Below, in pieces: positions 12,801 through 24,569 of a stretch of DNA of 64,000 bases. Below the pieces are notes generated by a model. It was not told where the DNA came from. It saw nothing but the letters and a program-made list of their open reading frames with translations, and made no database searches. Location of the stretch: contig NC_060885.1 of NCBI RefSeq assembly GCF_014805685.1, positions 34,635,632-34,699,631 on the forward strand, written 5' to 3'. The number at the start of each line of letters is the position of its first letter. The first letter of the stretch is position 1. The stretch comes from Silurus meridionalis (taxonomy: Eukaryota > Chordata > Actinopteri > Siluriformes > Siluridae). The position numbers and the translations under genes are program-made.

Positions 12801-15800
12801 CTCATCCTCATCTGGGAGACAGCAAATGTCCATTCATTACACTTCTATGATTGTTGAGGTGAACTGTTCGTGGCAATTGCAGCCCAAATCCATTTAACAA
12901 CCTGAACATTTGCTCATAGCCTCGAGGCTGAATCTTGATTTAAATTGGCAGCTGTTTTTTCAGAGAAATAAGTGACATGATATATTTTTATAATTATCTG
13001 AAAGACAGTCAAACAGTCAACCAGCAGAAAAGGTGACCGTTGTGCTTGTAAGTATGTCAACTCTTTAGAATTGTTAATTTTAACTAATTAAACAAATGAG
13101 AAATAAATATTATACTTGCAAATGTATTTCTTAAGAAAATTCATCCATCTTTACATGTCTCTGAATAGCACAAGTATGTAACTTCAATTCAATGTATTTT
13201 TATTTTTATTGCACTTTGAACAATGAACATTGTCTCAAAGCAGCTTTACACAGATAAATAGTGATAAAGTAGTGAGTAAAATTGTTCTTTATAAGTGTAA
13301 GTTTGTCCCTAATGAGTGATCAGTGGCACCTCTCTGGACCTGTCTGATTGATCCTGATGCTCTTCTTCTAAATGAAGTTCTCTTCAGTTAAAGACCACTG
13401 GCTGCACGTACGGACGGGTCCACAAGAACAGCAGCTTACAGAGATCCATATTACTGTTTTACCGTGAACATTTAGACTCGAGAACCATGAAGACAGGTTT
13501 GGACTGTAATTAATATGAACCGTTTTATACAATGGCTTATCGCCCTGAACAGTTGTGATTTCAAGTGAACATTTGAGAAGCTCAACAATGATGGAACTGT
13601 AATGAATGTCTGGTTCCTTGCCATAGCCTCCAATGGCTCACTCATTAGGAATAAACTCATAGGGACTAATTCATACTAGGGTTATATTCGTAACCCTATT
13701 TGTGTAAATGTCCATGTACAAGCCCTTTTAAAATAAAATGTAACTGAATTGTTTGCAGTCAATAGTTTGATGAATTTGAGTCACTACTGTATGTTAAATT
13801 CTTGAAGGTAGGACTGTGAGCAGGACTGCGGGTTTAACACCGAGATATTGCTGATTGGGAATAAGTCGTCATCTGAAAATGAAACTGCGGCCACATTTAT
13901 GACCCTACCATTGAAATATTTCTGTGAAGAAAACAGAATACATGTTCTGTCACCCTTTTGGTTATTTCTAAGACTTAAATACTTTTGTACTGTATACTAA
14001 ATTTAGTAAAATACACTATTTGGCCAAAGGTATGTGTACACCTGACCCATTTCTCTTGTGGCTAAATAAGCAGATCTTCCCACAGTTATGGGGGTGCTTA
14101 AAGGTCTATATTTGTCAAAAAGGCTAAACAGATGGTTAACACTCTGTTTTTAAATGGTAAAGGGCAAGAGAGGGACAGGGCTGATCTGAAATTTCTTTAG
14201 GAGAATGACAATCAATTCCCATAGCTGGCTATTATTCAGATGTATAAACTAAAGTGGTTTGGGGTCATGGTTTTTGAGAACACCAAATGGAGGTCCTGCA
14301 TTTATGTAGCTAGCCAGCATTATATGTACAGTGGGGTGTAAAATTTAAGACCACAGTGATAACCTGGTCCAGGGGGCAGAGAGGGGGCAGAGACTGGGCA
14401 GAGAGGGGGCAGAGATTAGACAGAGAGGGGCACAGAGGGACAGAGATTGGGCAGAGAGGGGCAGAGATTGGGCAGAGATTGGGCAGAGGGGCAGAGATTG
14501 GGCAGAGAGGGGCAGAGATTGGGCAGAGAGGGGCAGAGATTAGACAGAGAGGGGCACAGAGGGACAGAGATTGGGCAGAGAGGGGCAGAGATTGGGCAGG
14601 GATTGGGCAGAGATTGGGCAGAGATTGGGCAGAAAGGGGGCAGAGATTGGGCAGAGATTGGGCAGAGATTGGGCAGAGAGGGGGCAGAGAGGGGGCAGAA
14701 AGGGGGCAGAAAGGGGGCAGGAAACACTGATGAGTCTAACCTTAATCTTGTTAGCACTAGTTGAGTGTGGGCAAAAGAGTGAGAGTGTGTATATTAAAGC
14801 TTGCCAGAGTTTGCAAGATATACACACACATATATACACACAGATACACACATATACACATATACACACAGATACACACAGATACACACATGTGCACATG
14901 TGAAGGAATGTAGCTGGTGAACTTACAGCAAACTTCCAAACATTGGGACAATTAACATAAAAGAATTTGCAGAAAGCCACTTCTAGCTGTTTATCAGGGG
15001 AACTTGACTGTCGGAGTTTTCAGTCATATAAAGTGCTCATATTTTACAAACAAAAAGCTCCAAATTTGATATCACGTTCGCCTGTGACTAATAGTGTCTA
15101 AACTGGTAGTTATTAATATGCAATGTGCAGAATACTAGCGGAATCATGTCAAACGCAAGAGTCCAGTTAATCAACAATGAACCTGCCTAAAATACTTGTT
15201 TAAAATCAACAGAGTAAAATATTAATACATTTATACTGTTTTTATATCAAACTATTTTCTTTTCATCTTATTTACTTTACCATTTCTGTAATTTGAGCTC
15301 CAATTTACTTACCAAGTGGCAGGGAGTCTTCAGGGACACATGGAAGGTGGTGGTGATGACTATAGTAATGTTAATGGAGAAAAGTAGGGTGACAGATATG
15401 CATAAATCTCTCTGTAAGAAAAAACAGTGATTCCTGTGGATTCTGTGTCATTCCAGTAAGAGGAGTTTGGATTGGAAGTGAATTAAAAATGGTTAATGAA
15501 ATCCTCACTGTGAAGACCACATCTCACTTTTCAACAAGGATACCAAGTTAAAAAACAGATTTTCCTGCATACTTCTCACATATTACCAGTTCTCACTTCT
15601 CACCCGTTAGACAGTTGGTCCAGGTTGGGTTCTGCTTATGAACAGAGTGAGACTCTGGGTAGAGAAGAAACTACACCTGTTAGGGATTTTGCTAAAGAGT
15701 AAAATAACTTATTGGCCTTTATGGAAAAGTATTTTTTAATTAAACAAGAAGATTTCTAATTAAGTTCACATTTTCTGCCTTAGATTGTTTGCTATGAGGA

Positions 15801-16144
15801 GCTTTTCTAGGTTCCTACAATGACAGTACTGCAGTATTTGTGGCGTATTTGCACGCTCTGTGATTTACTAATGACAATGTTATATTACTTTATGACAAAT
15901 ATGTTTCATTTTGAAACATCAGTGCTATTTCCTGAGCCGCCATTCTTCCTATATAATCACTCTCTTTGAGAGCTCCTGGGTTGTTATTTGTTAAAATCAG
16001 ATGGCTTTAGAAATGTCACACTTAAAAAGGGAAGGGAACCTCCCCTGCCCGAGGGGGTGCTCAGTCACATAAAAGGCATGCGTTCCAAAACCAGAGCATG
16101 GTCCATACACAAGAACTGAATGATGCTGAGCAGGGGTGACAGAA

Positions 16145-16199
<55 letters not shown>

Positions 16200-19100
16200 A
16201 TAACAAAACATGCAGCAATCACAGAAAGACAATGAATGGAAAGAGAAGAAATTCATGAAAGGCCAACAGCTGAAAAGCACAACAGTAAGAATAGTTTTTG
16301 GGAGCAGCCGAAAGAAGAAGAAGAAGTAAATCAATTACACACAACTGATGGAACTCTGTTGTTTTATAATACTTCCAATATTTAAGGAATTATTGCATAT
16401 TAAAAAAATAATTAAAGAACACTATCCTAATAACTTCTTGATTCGGCTTCTCCCATTAGGGGGCGCCACAGCGGAACATCCGTCTCCATACCCACCCTGT
16501 CCTCCACATCTGCCTCTTTCACACCAACTACCTGCATGTCTTCCCTCACCACATCCATAAACCTCCTCCTGGTTCTTCCTCTTTTCCTCCTTCCTGGTGT
16601 CTCCATCCTCTGCATTCTCCTACTGATATACCCCATGTCTCTCCTCTGCACATGTCCAAACCATCTCAATCTCACCTCCCTCACCTTGTCTCCAAAACAT
16701 CCTACATGTGCTGTCCCGCTAATAAACTCATTTCTAATCCTGTCCATCGTCGTCACTCCCAACGAACATCTCAACATCTTCAGCTCTGCTACCTCCAGCT
16801 CCACCTCCTGTCTTTTACTCAATGCCACTGTCTCTAATCCATACAACATCTCAGGTCTCACCACAGTCCTATAAACTTTCCCTTTCACTCTCACAGATAC
16901 TCTTCTATCACAAATCACTCCTGCTATCACTCTTCTCCACCCACTCCACCCTGCCTGCACTCTTTTCTTCACTTCTCTAACACACTCTCCATTACTTTAC
17001 ACTGTTGACCCCAGGTACCTGAACTCCTCCACCTTCTCCACCTCTTCCCCCTGCAACCGCACCCCTCCACTGCCCTCCCTCTCATTCACACACATGTACT
17101 CTGTCTTACTCCTACTGACTTTCATTCTCTTCTCTCCAGCGTGTACCTTCACCTCTCCAGGATCTTCTTATTAATACATTCATTGATAAATAAATATTTA
17201 TTATATCAAACTGTTTACTTTTCACCTAATTCCCTCCTCATGCCTTTTTACATGCTACTAAATAATATATTTTATAATATTTATAATAGTTCTCTGCTGA
17301 ATAATTTAGTTTTTAGTGTTTAAAGCTCAGAATTCCCTTAATTTACTTTTTCTAATTTTGTTGTTGTTATTGATTTCTGTTAGATTTACCTTTTACATTA
17401 TGCCACTTATTGACATTTAACTGTGACATGCACACACTTTCCATGTTACAGGTGATTTAATTTTATTGACGGACACATGTGAAGACAAAGAAGATTAGTG
17501 TTGACTGTAGTTGTGACAGAAACATTAAGTTTGAAGGAAAGTTTCATCTCATAAAACAAATGTGATATTTTTAAAGCTTTGACATATAATACTAAAAACA
17601 ATATATGAAATTTATATGAAAGTACAAAGATCAAAATGAGAACAAACAACCAGAGCAAAAAAAGCTAAGTATAAACACATAAAGTCTGAGACAGTAAACC
17701 TTCTAGAACAGACAAATCAATACCAGACCAGCAGCTCGGTGCAGAACTGTAAAAGTCTTTTTTCCTCTAATCCAAGTTTGTTTAGAACCTTTGCTCTTTA
17801 GATTATTTACCTGTTTATGACTCCTGTCATCTTATAACCTCTCTGAGAGCCCTGCATCACAGAAGGCTTTGCTTCACCATGTGGATCCAGCAAATGATTC
17901 TGTTATACGCTATGCCATCACCTCACAAAGCCAACTGCTTAAAAGTCATGTTTCAGGTAATGTCTGTGTTCATCGAGAAGTTAATCCAGACAACTACAGA
18001 GGAACACGGAGCACAGCAACAAGCGCATCTGGGAATGCAAGGAAGCTTCTGCTAACTAGAACGTCCTGCAATACCACAAACCCATAGTGTTGCATGATAA
18101 ATAAGATGTTTATCTAGAGAAATGAAATTGCAGAATGTCATTCTGTTTGCCAGAGCTGCTTTACAATGAACAAGAATGTGAATTAAAGTACTACAAGTAT
18201 TGCAGTAGTACTGAAAAACGAGACAAATCTCACCATTATCAGGCACTTTTTTTGGTTTAGTTTACTTTTATTTTTTGCCTTTTGTCTGACTTTTTGGTTT
18301 TGTTTATGTTCCTGATATTTGGATTACTGACCGGGCCGATTTCTTTGGAAATGTATTTCAATTGTGATTTGGAGTGTCTGCATATGTATTTGGTTCCATT
18401 ACATACTAGTGAAAGAAGAGACTCCCTTTCATTGCACTTGAACATGTGCTGCAGAGAAATTATGACATTTGAGCAAAAGTTTTTTAAATAGAGAAGAATG
18501 GTTGTGACAGAGCACAGTTTATGACCAACTCAGGTCTCGAATGCTTTTGAAAGAGTGAGTCAGGGGCATTGATGAGTCTGTAACTGGGGATTTTAATTCC
18601 ATGAGCCCCTTGTAGACCTGATGTTACATCACCAACTCCAGTTCTATTTACAAAGTGACAAATAATCTAATAATTTAACAAAATATTATCTTTTTTATAT
18701 ATTATCATTTAAAATTATTTTCTATCAGCAAAATTAGTAGTGCTAGGAATAATAAATAATGTTCTCAGGGGCATTTTTCATCTAGAAACCTAACTCACTG
18801 TGTTAGAGCGAGCAGTGTATGGTCCTCAACTTAGATATTCCCAAATGCATCTGTGTTCCGTTCTGACCCGGCTTCAAACAATTGTTAGCAAGTTTCTATC
18901 TGCGTTTTAAAGCAATATGTTGCAGCTGATAAATGAGCAGTGGTGGCAATGACCAAAACAAGATGACAAAAAGAAGTGCTGAGAGTCAGAGATACAGCAG
19001 CCTGTGAAGCTGCTGCAGCAAAAGTACAACATCAGCAACGCAATATAACACAACTGAATGCTAGTGGATGCAGAGGGTATTCTTTGTGAATCATTAGAAA

Positions 19101-19984
19101 TAGATAGCTATATGTAGTCATGTATTCCATGCATAACACTAATTGTGTAAAAAGAAAATAATTCATTTTGTTTTTTATACACCGAGGCTGGTAGTTTCTT
19201 CTTAAAACTGAAACCAGTCCTTAATTCTGCTCTTATAATCTTTACACATGCACAGTCTGCATTTTTTTTTTTGTGATGTAAAAAAATCTAGATAAATCAT
19301 AGGTTAGGCTTTTTATATGATAAGCAACTGATACAATTCAAGTGAAAAAAATGTTTGGGTTTAATTGGTTAAGGTTTTTGCACAACATGGATTTACACAG
19401 AATCTTCTAGTTTTGTCCCTTTGTCGATTTTTTTTCCTGTTTCTGTATTTAAACCTTTGTTTTGAACTTTTCTACTATACACAGTAATTACACACATTCC
19501 TCCTGTTTTTCATTCCCATACATTACTGTTTCAGGCAAAAATGCCACTGAATATTGCCACTAAAGGCTTCTCTACACTTACAGAGTAAATTGCGGACACA
19601 CAAAAAATGACTGAAAGGCATCCTTCCTCCTTGGTGACCCGTCAAACATGTTCATGTTTTTTTCCACACTTGTTTTCTGGCACCAGCAGTGCAGCAGACT
19701 GTGAGCCTCAGGCTGTGTCCTGAACTTTATCAGCAGGGATATTTCCTAATACCACGTCACTGGCATGCCTGAAAGTGTGCGACATCACAGGCCATTGCAA
19801 TGCTATAGATAAGTGGACAAGTATTACATACTTCCATATACACAACATACATGTGAGATATCCAATGGGGGATTGTTGTAGGAATCTTGGTAATGAAATG
19901 AGGTACAGAACTGAGCTTAATAGGCTGGAATTTAGCGGTCATTTGTCCCGATATTGTTCATCTTAATCGCTAATAATGAAAAAT

Positions 19985-20041
<57 letters not shown>

Positions 20042-20503
20042 TCTATTATAAACTAACAAAGAAATGGAAAACCCCTTTGCATTAAGGAAATGTGGAACAC
20101 AATGAGTAGCTGAACAGTGTTTTAGAACTCATGCAGCAGCACGGAACAACTCACCGATAGTTGACACAGCCGTTGCCACAAAGTAAAATGCCCCCGTAAA
20201 ATCCCATCGTGGTCGGAGGGCATCTGCTCGAATCCCGGCGGCTGCAGCGCTTTCGTACTCGCGCAGGAAGGAGCTGAGCTCGTGCATGCTGATGTTAAAG
20301 GCGTCGCTGAAGTTGTGCAACGTGCGATTCCAGCGCGCGCGAGCTCGAACCTCCGACGGCCGCTCGATGGCAGAGAAAACCGCGGCGCCGCACAGAAGGT
20401 ACCCGAGGATGAGCAGCGCCAGCAGCACGAAGCGTCCGTTGTCCTCGTTGATGTGCAGCGAGCGGCAGCCCGGAAGCCTCTGCCGCGGGGACATTGTGCA
20501 CAT
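8670..20503 (-). CDS. kcnk12: Two-pore-domain potassium channel THIK-2
   Basis: Two coding exons on minus: exon 1 20503-20155 (donor GTGAGT) and exon 2 9562-8670 (acceptor TAG), split after the first base of a Gly codon. The start at 20503 is the first in-frame ATG; a second is at 20494. The product is 413 residues (human THIK-2 is 430). TM1 is about 22-46, an acidic extracellular cap follows with NRT, NFS and NIS glycosylation sites, and the first filter is TIGYG at 115-119. TM2 is about 127-153, TM3 195-216, the second filter IGFGDL at 240-245 and TM4 260-285. The cytoplasmic tail ends in GALGIMNNRLAETSDLR, the KCNK12-type tail. The channel acts as a dimer at plasma or ER membranes to pass background K+. 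Orientation next to msh6 matches human KCNK12. KCNK13 is the alternative paralogue but fits tail and synteny less well. Confidence 0.95.
9793..9867. repeat. (TA)n microsatellite
   Basis: A pure TA run of about 75 bp followed by a poly-T run, inside kcnk12 intron 1. Confidence 0.97.
12690..13640. mobile_element. Relics of a fish non-autonomous transposon family
   Basis: Two hallmark stretches are present: GAGGAAGAAACCTTGAGAGG at about 12760, and TTCAATTCAATG...GCACTTTGAACAATG...CAAAGCAGCTTTACA at 13190-13255. Both are typical of an abundant teleost short repeat that I recognise by pattern but cannot classify. Between and after them is diverged DNA with similar motifs (CCCTAATGAGTGATCAGTGG at about 13309). 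A third relic of the same family, in the opposite orientation, lies at 57635-57730. Confidence 0.5.
14017..14110 (+). mobile_element. DNA-transposon terminus-like relic
   Basis: ACACTATTTGGCCAAAGGTATGTGTACACC (read in two parts: the GGCCAAAGGTATG core and the TGTACACCTGACCC flank) matches the end of a widespread fish non-autonomous DNA element. The relics at 48420-48700 and 56250-56570 appear to be internal pieces of that same family. Confidence 0.45.
14361..14722 (+). repeat. G-rich minisatellite of alternating 10/11-bp modules
   Basis: The array is built of GATTGGGCAGA (11 bp) and GAGGGGCAGA (10 bp) modules in varying order, with occasional GATTAGACAGA and GGCACAGAGGGACAGA variants. The plus strand is purine-rich. 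All reading frames stay open through it, which explains the long apparent frames on both strands; they are not genes. Confidence 0.95.
14821..14901. repeat. (TACACACA/GATACACACA)n microsatellite
   Basis: About 80 bp of TATACACACA and GATACACACA variants directly downstream of the G-rich minisatellite. Confidence 0.9.
16147..16197. repeat. (CA)n microsatellite
   Basis: A pure CA run of about 50 bp in kcnk12 intron 1. Confidence 0.97.
16300..16327 (+). mobile_element. RTE LINE 3' tail remnant
   Basis: GGGAGCAGCCGAAAGAAG followed by (AAG)n is the same 3' terminus as the full-length RTE copy ending at 53398. Only the last ~28 bp remain, a severely 5'-truncated insertion. It sits about 110 bp from another RTE copy of opposite orientation. 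Confidence 0.6.
16438..17160 (-). pseudogene. 5'-truncated RTE-like LINE, 3' end of pol
   Basis: This minus-strand copy corresponds to the last part of the element at 50256-53398. It encodes the region after the reverse-transcriptase core, including the stretch with LYGLETVALSKRQ and RLRWFGHVQRRD. An open frame covers 16972-16427 with few disruptions. The 3' terminus is CTAATGGGAGAAGCCGAATC on minus. No start or endonuclease domain is present, so it is a dead fragment inside kcnk12 intron 1. Confidence 0.85.
17170..19980. other. Unique intronic sequence, no feature seen
   Basis: AT-rich DNA within kcnk12 intron 1. I saw no coding similarity, RNA gene or clear repeat apart from homopolymer runs. 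Confidence 0.5.
19987..20038. repeat. (TA)n microsatellite
   Basis: A pure TA run of about 52 bp, roughly 120 bp from the kcnk12 exon 1 donor. Confidence 0.97.
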
Positions 20504-21792
20504 TTCAGCACCACGAGCACGCGGGACACCGAGCAGCTCCACCCCGGGTCGCACAACCGCACGGGCCAGAACCGGTGCTCCTGCTTCCCATCCTCCTGTA
20601 ATCCTCAGCACATCACGAAACGCGCAAAATAAGAAATAAAATCAAGTTTAGTGACATTTTCAATGTTCTCATCATTAATGATCACTAAAACGATCCCTTT
20701 CCATCTCGGTCATTTACATTAGAGAAGATCCTCTGAATCAGCATCCGCTGGCAGGATGGTCTTCACTACATGCTCAAATATTTGGTGTCTATTTTATGGA
20801 ACACATTTCAGCACCAGGAGCGCGGGACAGCAGCCGGAAAGCTTCCACAGATCCATCCCTACAACAATCTTCATTTTTACGCGGACATGAGCAAAATCAG
20901 TGAATTCAGTGTGTGGTTTTCTGAAATCATATGATCAGAGTCGTCCTCTGGCTTAGAAAAAGTCATGTCGCCTCACAATGTGCCAATTATTCATTCATTA
21001 GTGAACGAAAATGTAGCATCATGATCCAGAGGAGGGGAACTGAAGTGGAGCTTTTTCCTCTTGTCCAGGCTCTGCAGCAGTGTTCACTGAGGAGACGTTT
21101 TTGTTGCCCATGTACGCGGGGTTTATGGTCGTGTAAATCGCCGTGCTGAGTGTTTGGGTCGCTGCACCAAAGTGGCCGTCCGAAGGAGACGAGTAGATCT
21201 TTACAGCAGATATTACATGATCCGTGAAGTCACAGGAGGAAACACACTTTCAGCCTCTTCTTTAGTTCCATGTTTACAGAAGAAAGAACATTCAAAACTA
21301 CACATTAAAGACGAGACTGGATCCCAGCATGCGGTGGATCCCCGCATCACATCTGCGCATGCTTTCAGGATGCTAGAACAGGACAGGACATATATTAAGG
21401 TTATTTCTCGACATTAAGTTGTGTATATTCTTTTAACTATGGACTAAATTTTAGTTAAATCCTTTCCCATCATTTCTCCTCTGCGGCTTGAACGGAACAC
21501 TGCAGGACCGCAACACGGTTCAGTGCGGCTTCATTCAGAATCTCTGCACATTTCATCCAACAGCCAGTGAAAGTGATCTCATTTTTTTGTTTCTTGAAGA
21601 TGTTTCCTCTTTGCTTTCCAGATAGTTATTTCTAATGAGCCATGAAATGTCTGTACTGACCTCCTAGATGAGGAAAACTATGAAGGTGTTACTGTCATCA
21701 AGGTGGTGTTGAGTGAAACTGTCCTCAGTGGAGCTCAAGTCTCCTGGCGTACAGGTCAGGAATGGAAAGAGTTGGAGGGCGGAGCTTCAACG

Positions 21793-21832
<40 letters not shown>

Positions 21833-21900
21833 ATTAGAAGGACGCGCATGCGCGTTGTCCATGTACTCACTGCGGAAACTTAGAATGCATCCCAAACATC
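20504..21900 (-). promoter_or_regulatory. kcnk12: Putative kcnk12 upstream region
   Basis: GC content and CpG density rise over exon 1 and upstream of the kcnk12 start, then fall. No TATA box could be assigned. At 21842-21855 there is a perfect 14-bp palindrome ACGCGCATGCGCGT that contains the consensus NRF1 site, next to a CA microsatellite (21797-21829). Which transcript it serves is unknown; it is 1.3 kb upstream of the kcnk12 ATG. No coding exon was recognised here. Confidence 0.4.
21797..21829. repeat. (CA)n microsatellite
   Basis: A short pure CA run beside the NRF1-like palindrome. Confidence 0.95.
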
Positions 21901-22019
21901 CTTGTACTTTTCTTTAAATGCGCCTCAGTTTTCTTTCCTTTACTTTAAAAACTATTAATTTTTTAATAAATGTTGCAAATAAATGTTAATAGGCTTTTTT
22001 TAACGTTCATTACAGTACA

Positions 22020-23095
22020 GTAATCCCTAACACTAACCCTAACACTAACCCTAACTCTAACACTAACCCTAAACCCTAACACTAACCCTAACACTAACCC
22101 TAACCCTAAACCCTAACACTAACAACAACTCTAACCCTAACCCTAACACTAACCCTAACCTAACACTAACCCTAACATTAACCTAACTCTAACACTAACC
22201 CTAAACCCTAACACTAACAACAACTCTAACCCTAACCCTAACACTAACCCTAACACTAACATTAACCCTAACATTAACCTAACTCTAACACTAACACTAA
22301 CCCTAAACCCTAACACTAACAACAACTCTAACCCTAACCCCAACACTAACCCTAACACTAACATTAACCCTAACTCTAACACTAACCTAACCCTAACACT
22401 AACCTAACCCTAACACTGGCCTAACTCTGGCACTAACCCTAACATTAACCCTAACACTAACCCTAACTCTGGCACTGGCCTGGGCCTGGCACTGGCAACA
22501 ACTCTAACCCTGGCCTAACACTGGCATTAACCCTAACTCTAACACTGGCCTAACTCTGGCACTAACCCTAAACCCTGGCACTAACAACAACTCTAACCCT
22601 GGCCTAACACTGGCCTAACACTAACCCTAACTCTGGCACTGGCCTGGGCCTGGCACTGGCAACAACTCTAACCCTGGCCTAACACTAACATTAACCCTAA
22701 CACTAACATTAACCCTAACATTAACCCTAACTCTAACACTAACACTAACCCTAACACTAACCCTAAACCCTAACACTAACAACAACTCTAACCCCTAACC
22801 CTAACACTAACCCTAACACTAACATTAACCCTAACATTAACCCTAACCCTAACTCTAACACTAACCCTAACTCTAACACTAACCCTAACCCTAACCCTAA
22901 CACTAACCCTAACACTAACATTAACCCTAACATTAACCCTAACTCTAACACTAACCCTAAACCCTAACACTAACAACAACTCTAACCCTAACCCTAACAC
23001 TAACCCTAACACTAACACTAACCTAACACTAACACTAACCCTAACATTAACCCTAACTCTAACACTAACCCTAAACCCTAACACTAACAACAACT
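22020..23095 (-). repeat. Degenerate telomere-like (CCCTAA)n array
   Basis: About 1.1 kb of CCCTAA-related units with CCCTAACACTAA and AACAACAACTCTAA variants. The G-rich strand is on minus, opposite to the array at 1-1110. Between about 22416 and 22680 many CTAAC units appear as CTGGC (for example CCCTGGCCTAACACTGGC). The array abuts an L2/CR1-like LINE at about 23100. Apparent Leu-Gly/Val-Arg frames on minus are repeat products. Confidence 0.93.
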
Positions 23096-24508
23096 ATCCT
23101 GAATACCATCCCTCCTCCCAGTGACTAGGTGCTCTGTCTAACCACAGCTGAAGGGAGGAAACCTCTATGCAGAGTTAACCCACGGAAGTCTGCTGGACCA
23201 GACAACGTTCCTGGCAGAGTGCTCAGGGAATGTGCAGAACAGCTAGCGGATGTCCTTACTGACATCTTCAACATCTCCCTGAGCAGTGCCACTGTTCCTA
23301 CGTGCCTCAAGACGACGACCATCATTCCTGTGCTGAAGAAGTCTTCTGTCTCCTGCCTCAATGACTATCGTCCCGTTGCACTCACACCCATCATGATGAA
23401 GTGCTTCGAGAGGCTTGTCATAAGGCACATAAAGACCCAGCTCCCACCCGCACTGGACCCCATGCAGTTCGCATATCATCCAAACTGCTCCACGGACGAT
23501 GCCATTTCCACAACCCTCCATCTGGCCCTCACCCATCTGGATAACAAGGACTCTTATGTAAGGATGCTGTTCATAGACTTCAGTTCAGCATTCAACACAA
23601 TTATTCCTCAGCACCTGATCAAGAAGCTGAGCCTACTGGGCCTGAACACCTCCCTCTGCAACTGGATCCTGGACTTCCTGACCGAGAGACCTCAGTCAGT
23701 ACGGATCGGGAACAGCATCTCCAGCACCACCACACTGAGCACTTGAGCCCCTCAGGGCTGTGTGCTTAGTCCACTGCTGTTCACTCTGCTGACTCACAAC
23801 TGTGCACCAACGCACAGCTTAAATCATATCATCAAGTTTGCCGATGACACGACCGTGGTGGGTCTCATCAGCAAGAACGACAAGTCAGCATACAGAGAGG
23901 AGGTGCAACGGTTAACAGCCTGGTGTGGAGCAACAACCTGTCTCTGAACGTCCACAAAACTAAAGAGATGGTTGTTGACTTCAGGAGAACACAGAGTGAC
24001 CATTCTCCACTGATCATCGATGGATCCTCAGTGGAGATCGTCAAGAGCACCAAATTCCTTGGTGTTCATCTGGTGGACAACCTCACCTGGTCACTCAACA
24101 CCAGCTCCATCACAAAGAAAGCCCAGCAGCATCTCTACTTCCTGAAAGGCTGAGGAAAACCCATCCTGACCATGTTCTACAGAGGGACCACTGAGAGGAT
24201 CCTGAGCCTCTGCATCACTGCCTGGTTTGGGAACTGCACCGTCTCAGATCGCAAGACCCTACAGAGGATAGTGAGGACAGCTGAGAAGATCATCGGAGTC
24301 TCTCTCCCCTCTATCATGGACATTTACACCACACGCTGCATCCGCAAAGCAAACAGCATTGTGGACGACTACACACACCCGTCACACACACACTTCACCC
24401 TCCTACCATCAGGGAAACGGTTCCGAAGCATTCGGGCCATCACATCAAGACTGTGCAACAGTTTTTTCCCGCAAGCCATCAGGCTCCTCAACAAACATCT
24501 GAACTGAA

Positions 24509-24517
<9 letters not shown>

Positions 24518-24568
<51 letters not shown>
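24518..24568. repeat. (CA)n microsatellite in LINE 3' region
   Basis: A CA run immediately after the reverse-transcriptase stop codon. The inverted LINE copy has a matching GT run at 59247-59302, so the microsatellite was part of the source element. Confidence 0.95.

Positions 24569-24569
<1 letters not shown>

Larger units (their letters stand above)
9563..20154 (-). other. kcnk12: kcnk12 intron 1 (10.6 kb)
   Basis: This single large intron separates the two coding exons inside the first pore-filter codon. It contains the TA microsatellites at 9793 and 19987, DNA-transposon relics near 12700-13640 and 14017, a G-rich minisatellite at 14360, RTE LINE pieces at 16300 and 16438-17160, and a CA run at 16147. 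I found no other gene inside it. Confidence 0.9.

Noticed and set aside
14356..14980. Overlapping frames of up to 146 codons on both strands
   Set aside because: They come from the 10/11-bp minisatellite, which has no stops in several frames.
16536..16874. Plus-strand frames of 61-112 codons
   Set aside because: They are antisense to the minus-strand RTE LINE fragment.
20129..20611. Longer kcnk12 N-terminus starting at 20611
   Set aside because: Position 20611 on minus is GTG, not ATG; the first in-frame ATG is at 20503.
22155..23093. Leu-Gly and Val-Arg-rich frames on minus
   Set aside because: They are repeat products of the CCCTAA-like array.
23129..24507. Reverse transcriptase as a host gene or retron
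   Set aside because: The blocks, 3' tail and second copy at 58775-60455 show a fish LINE.
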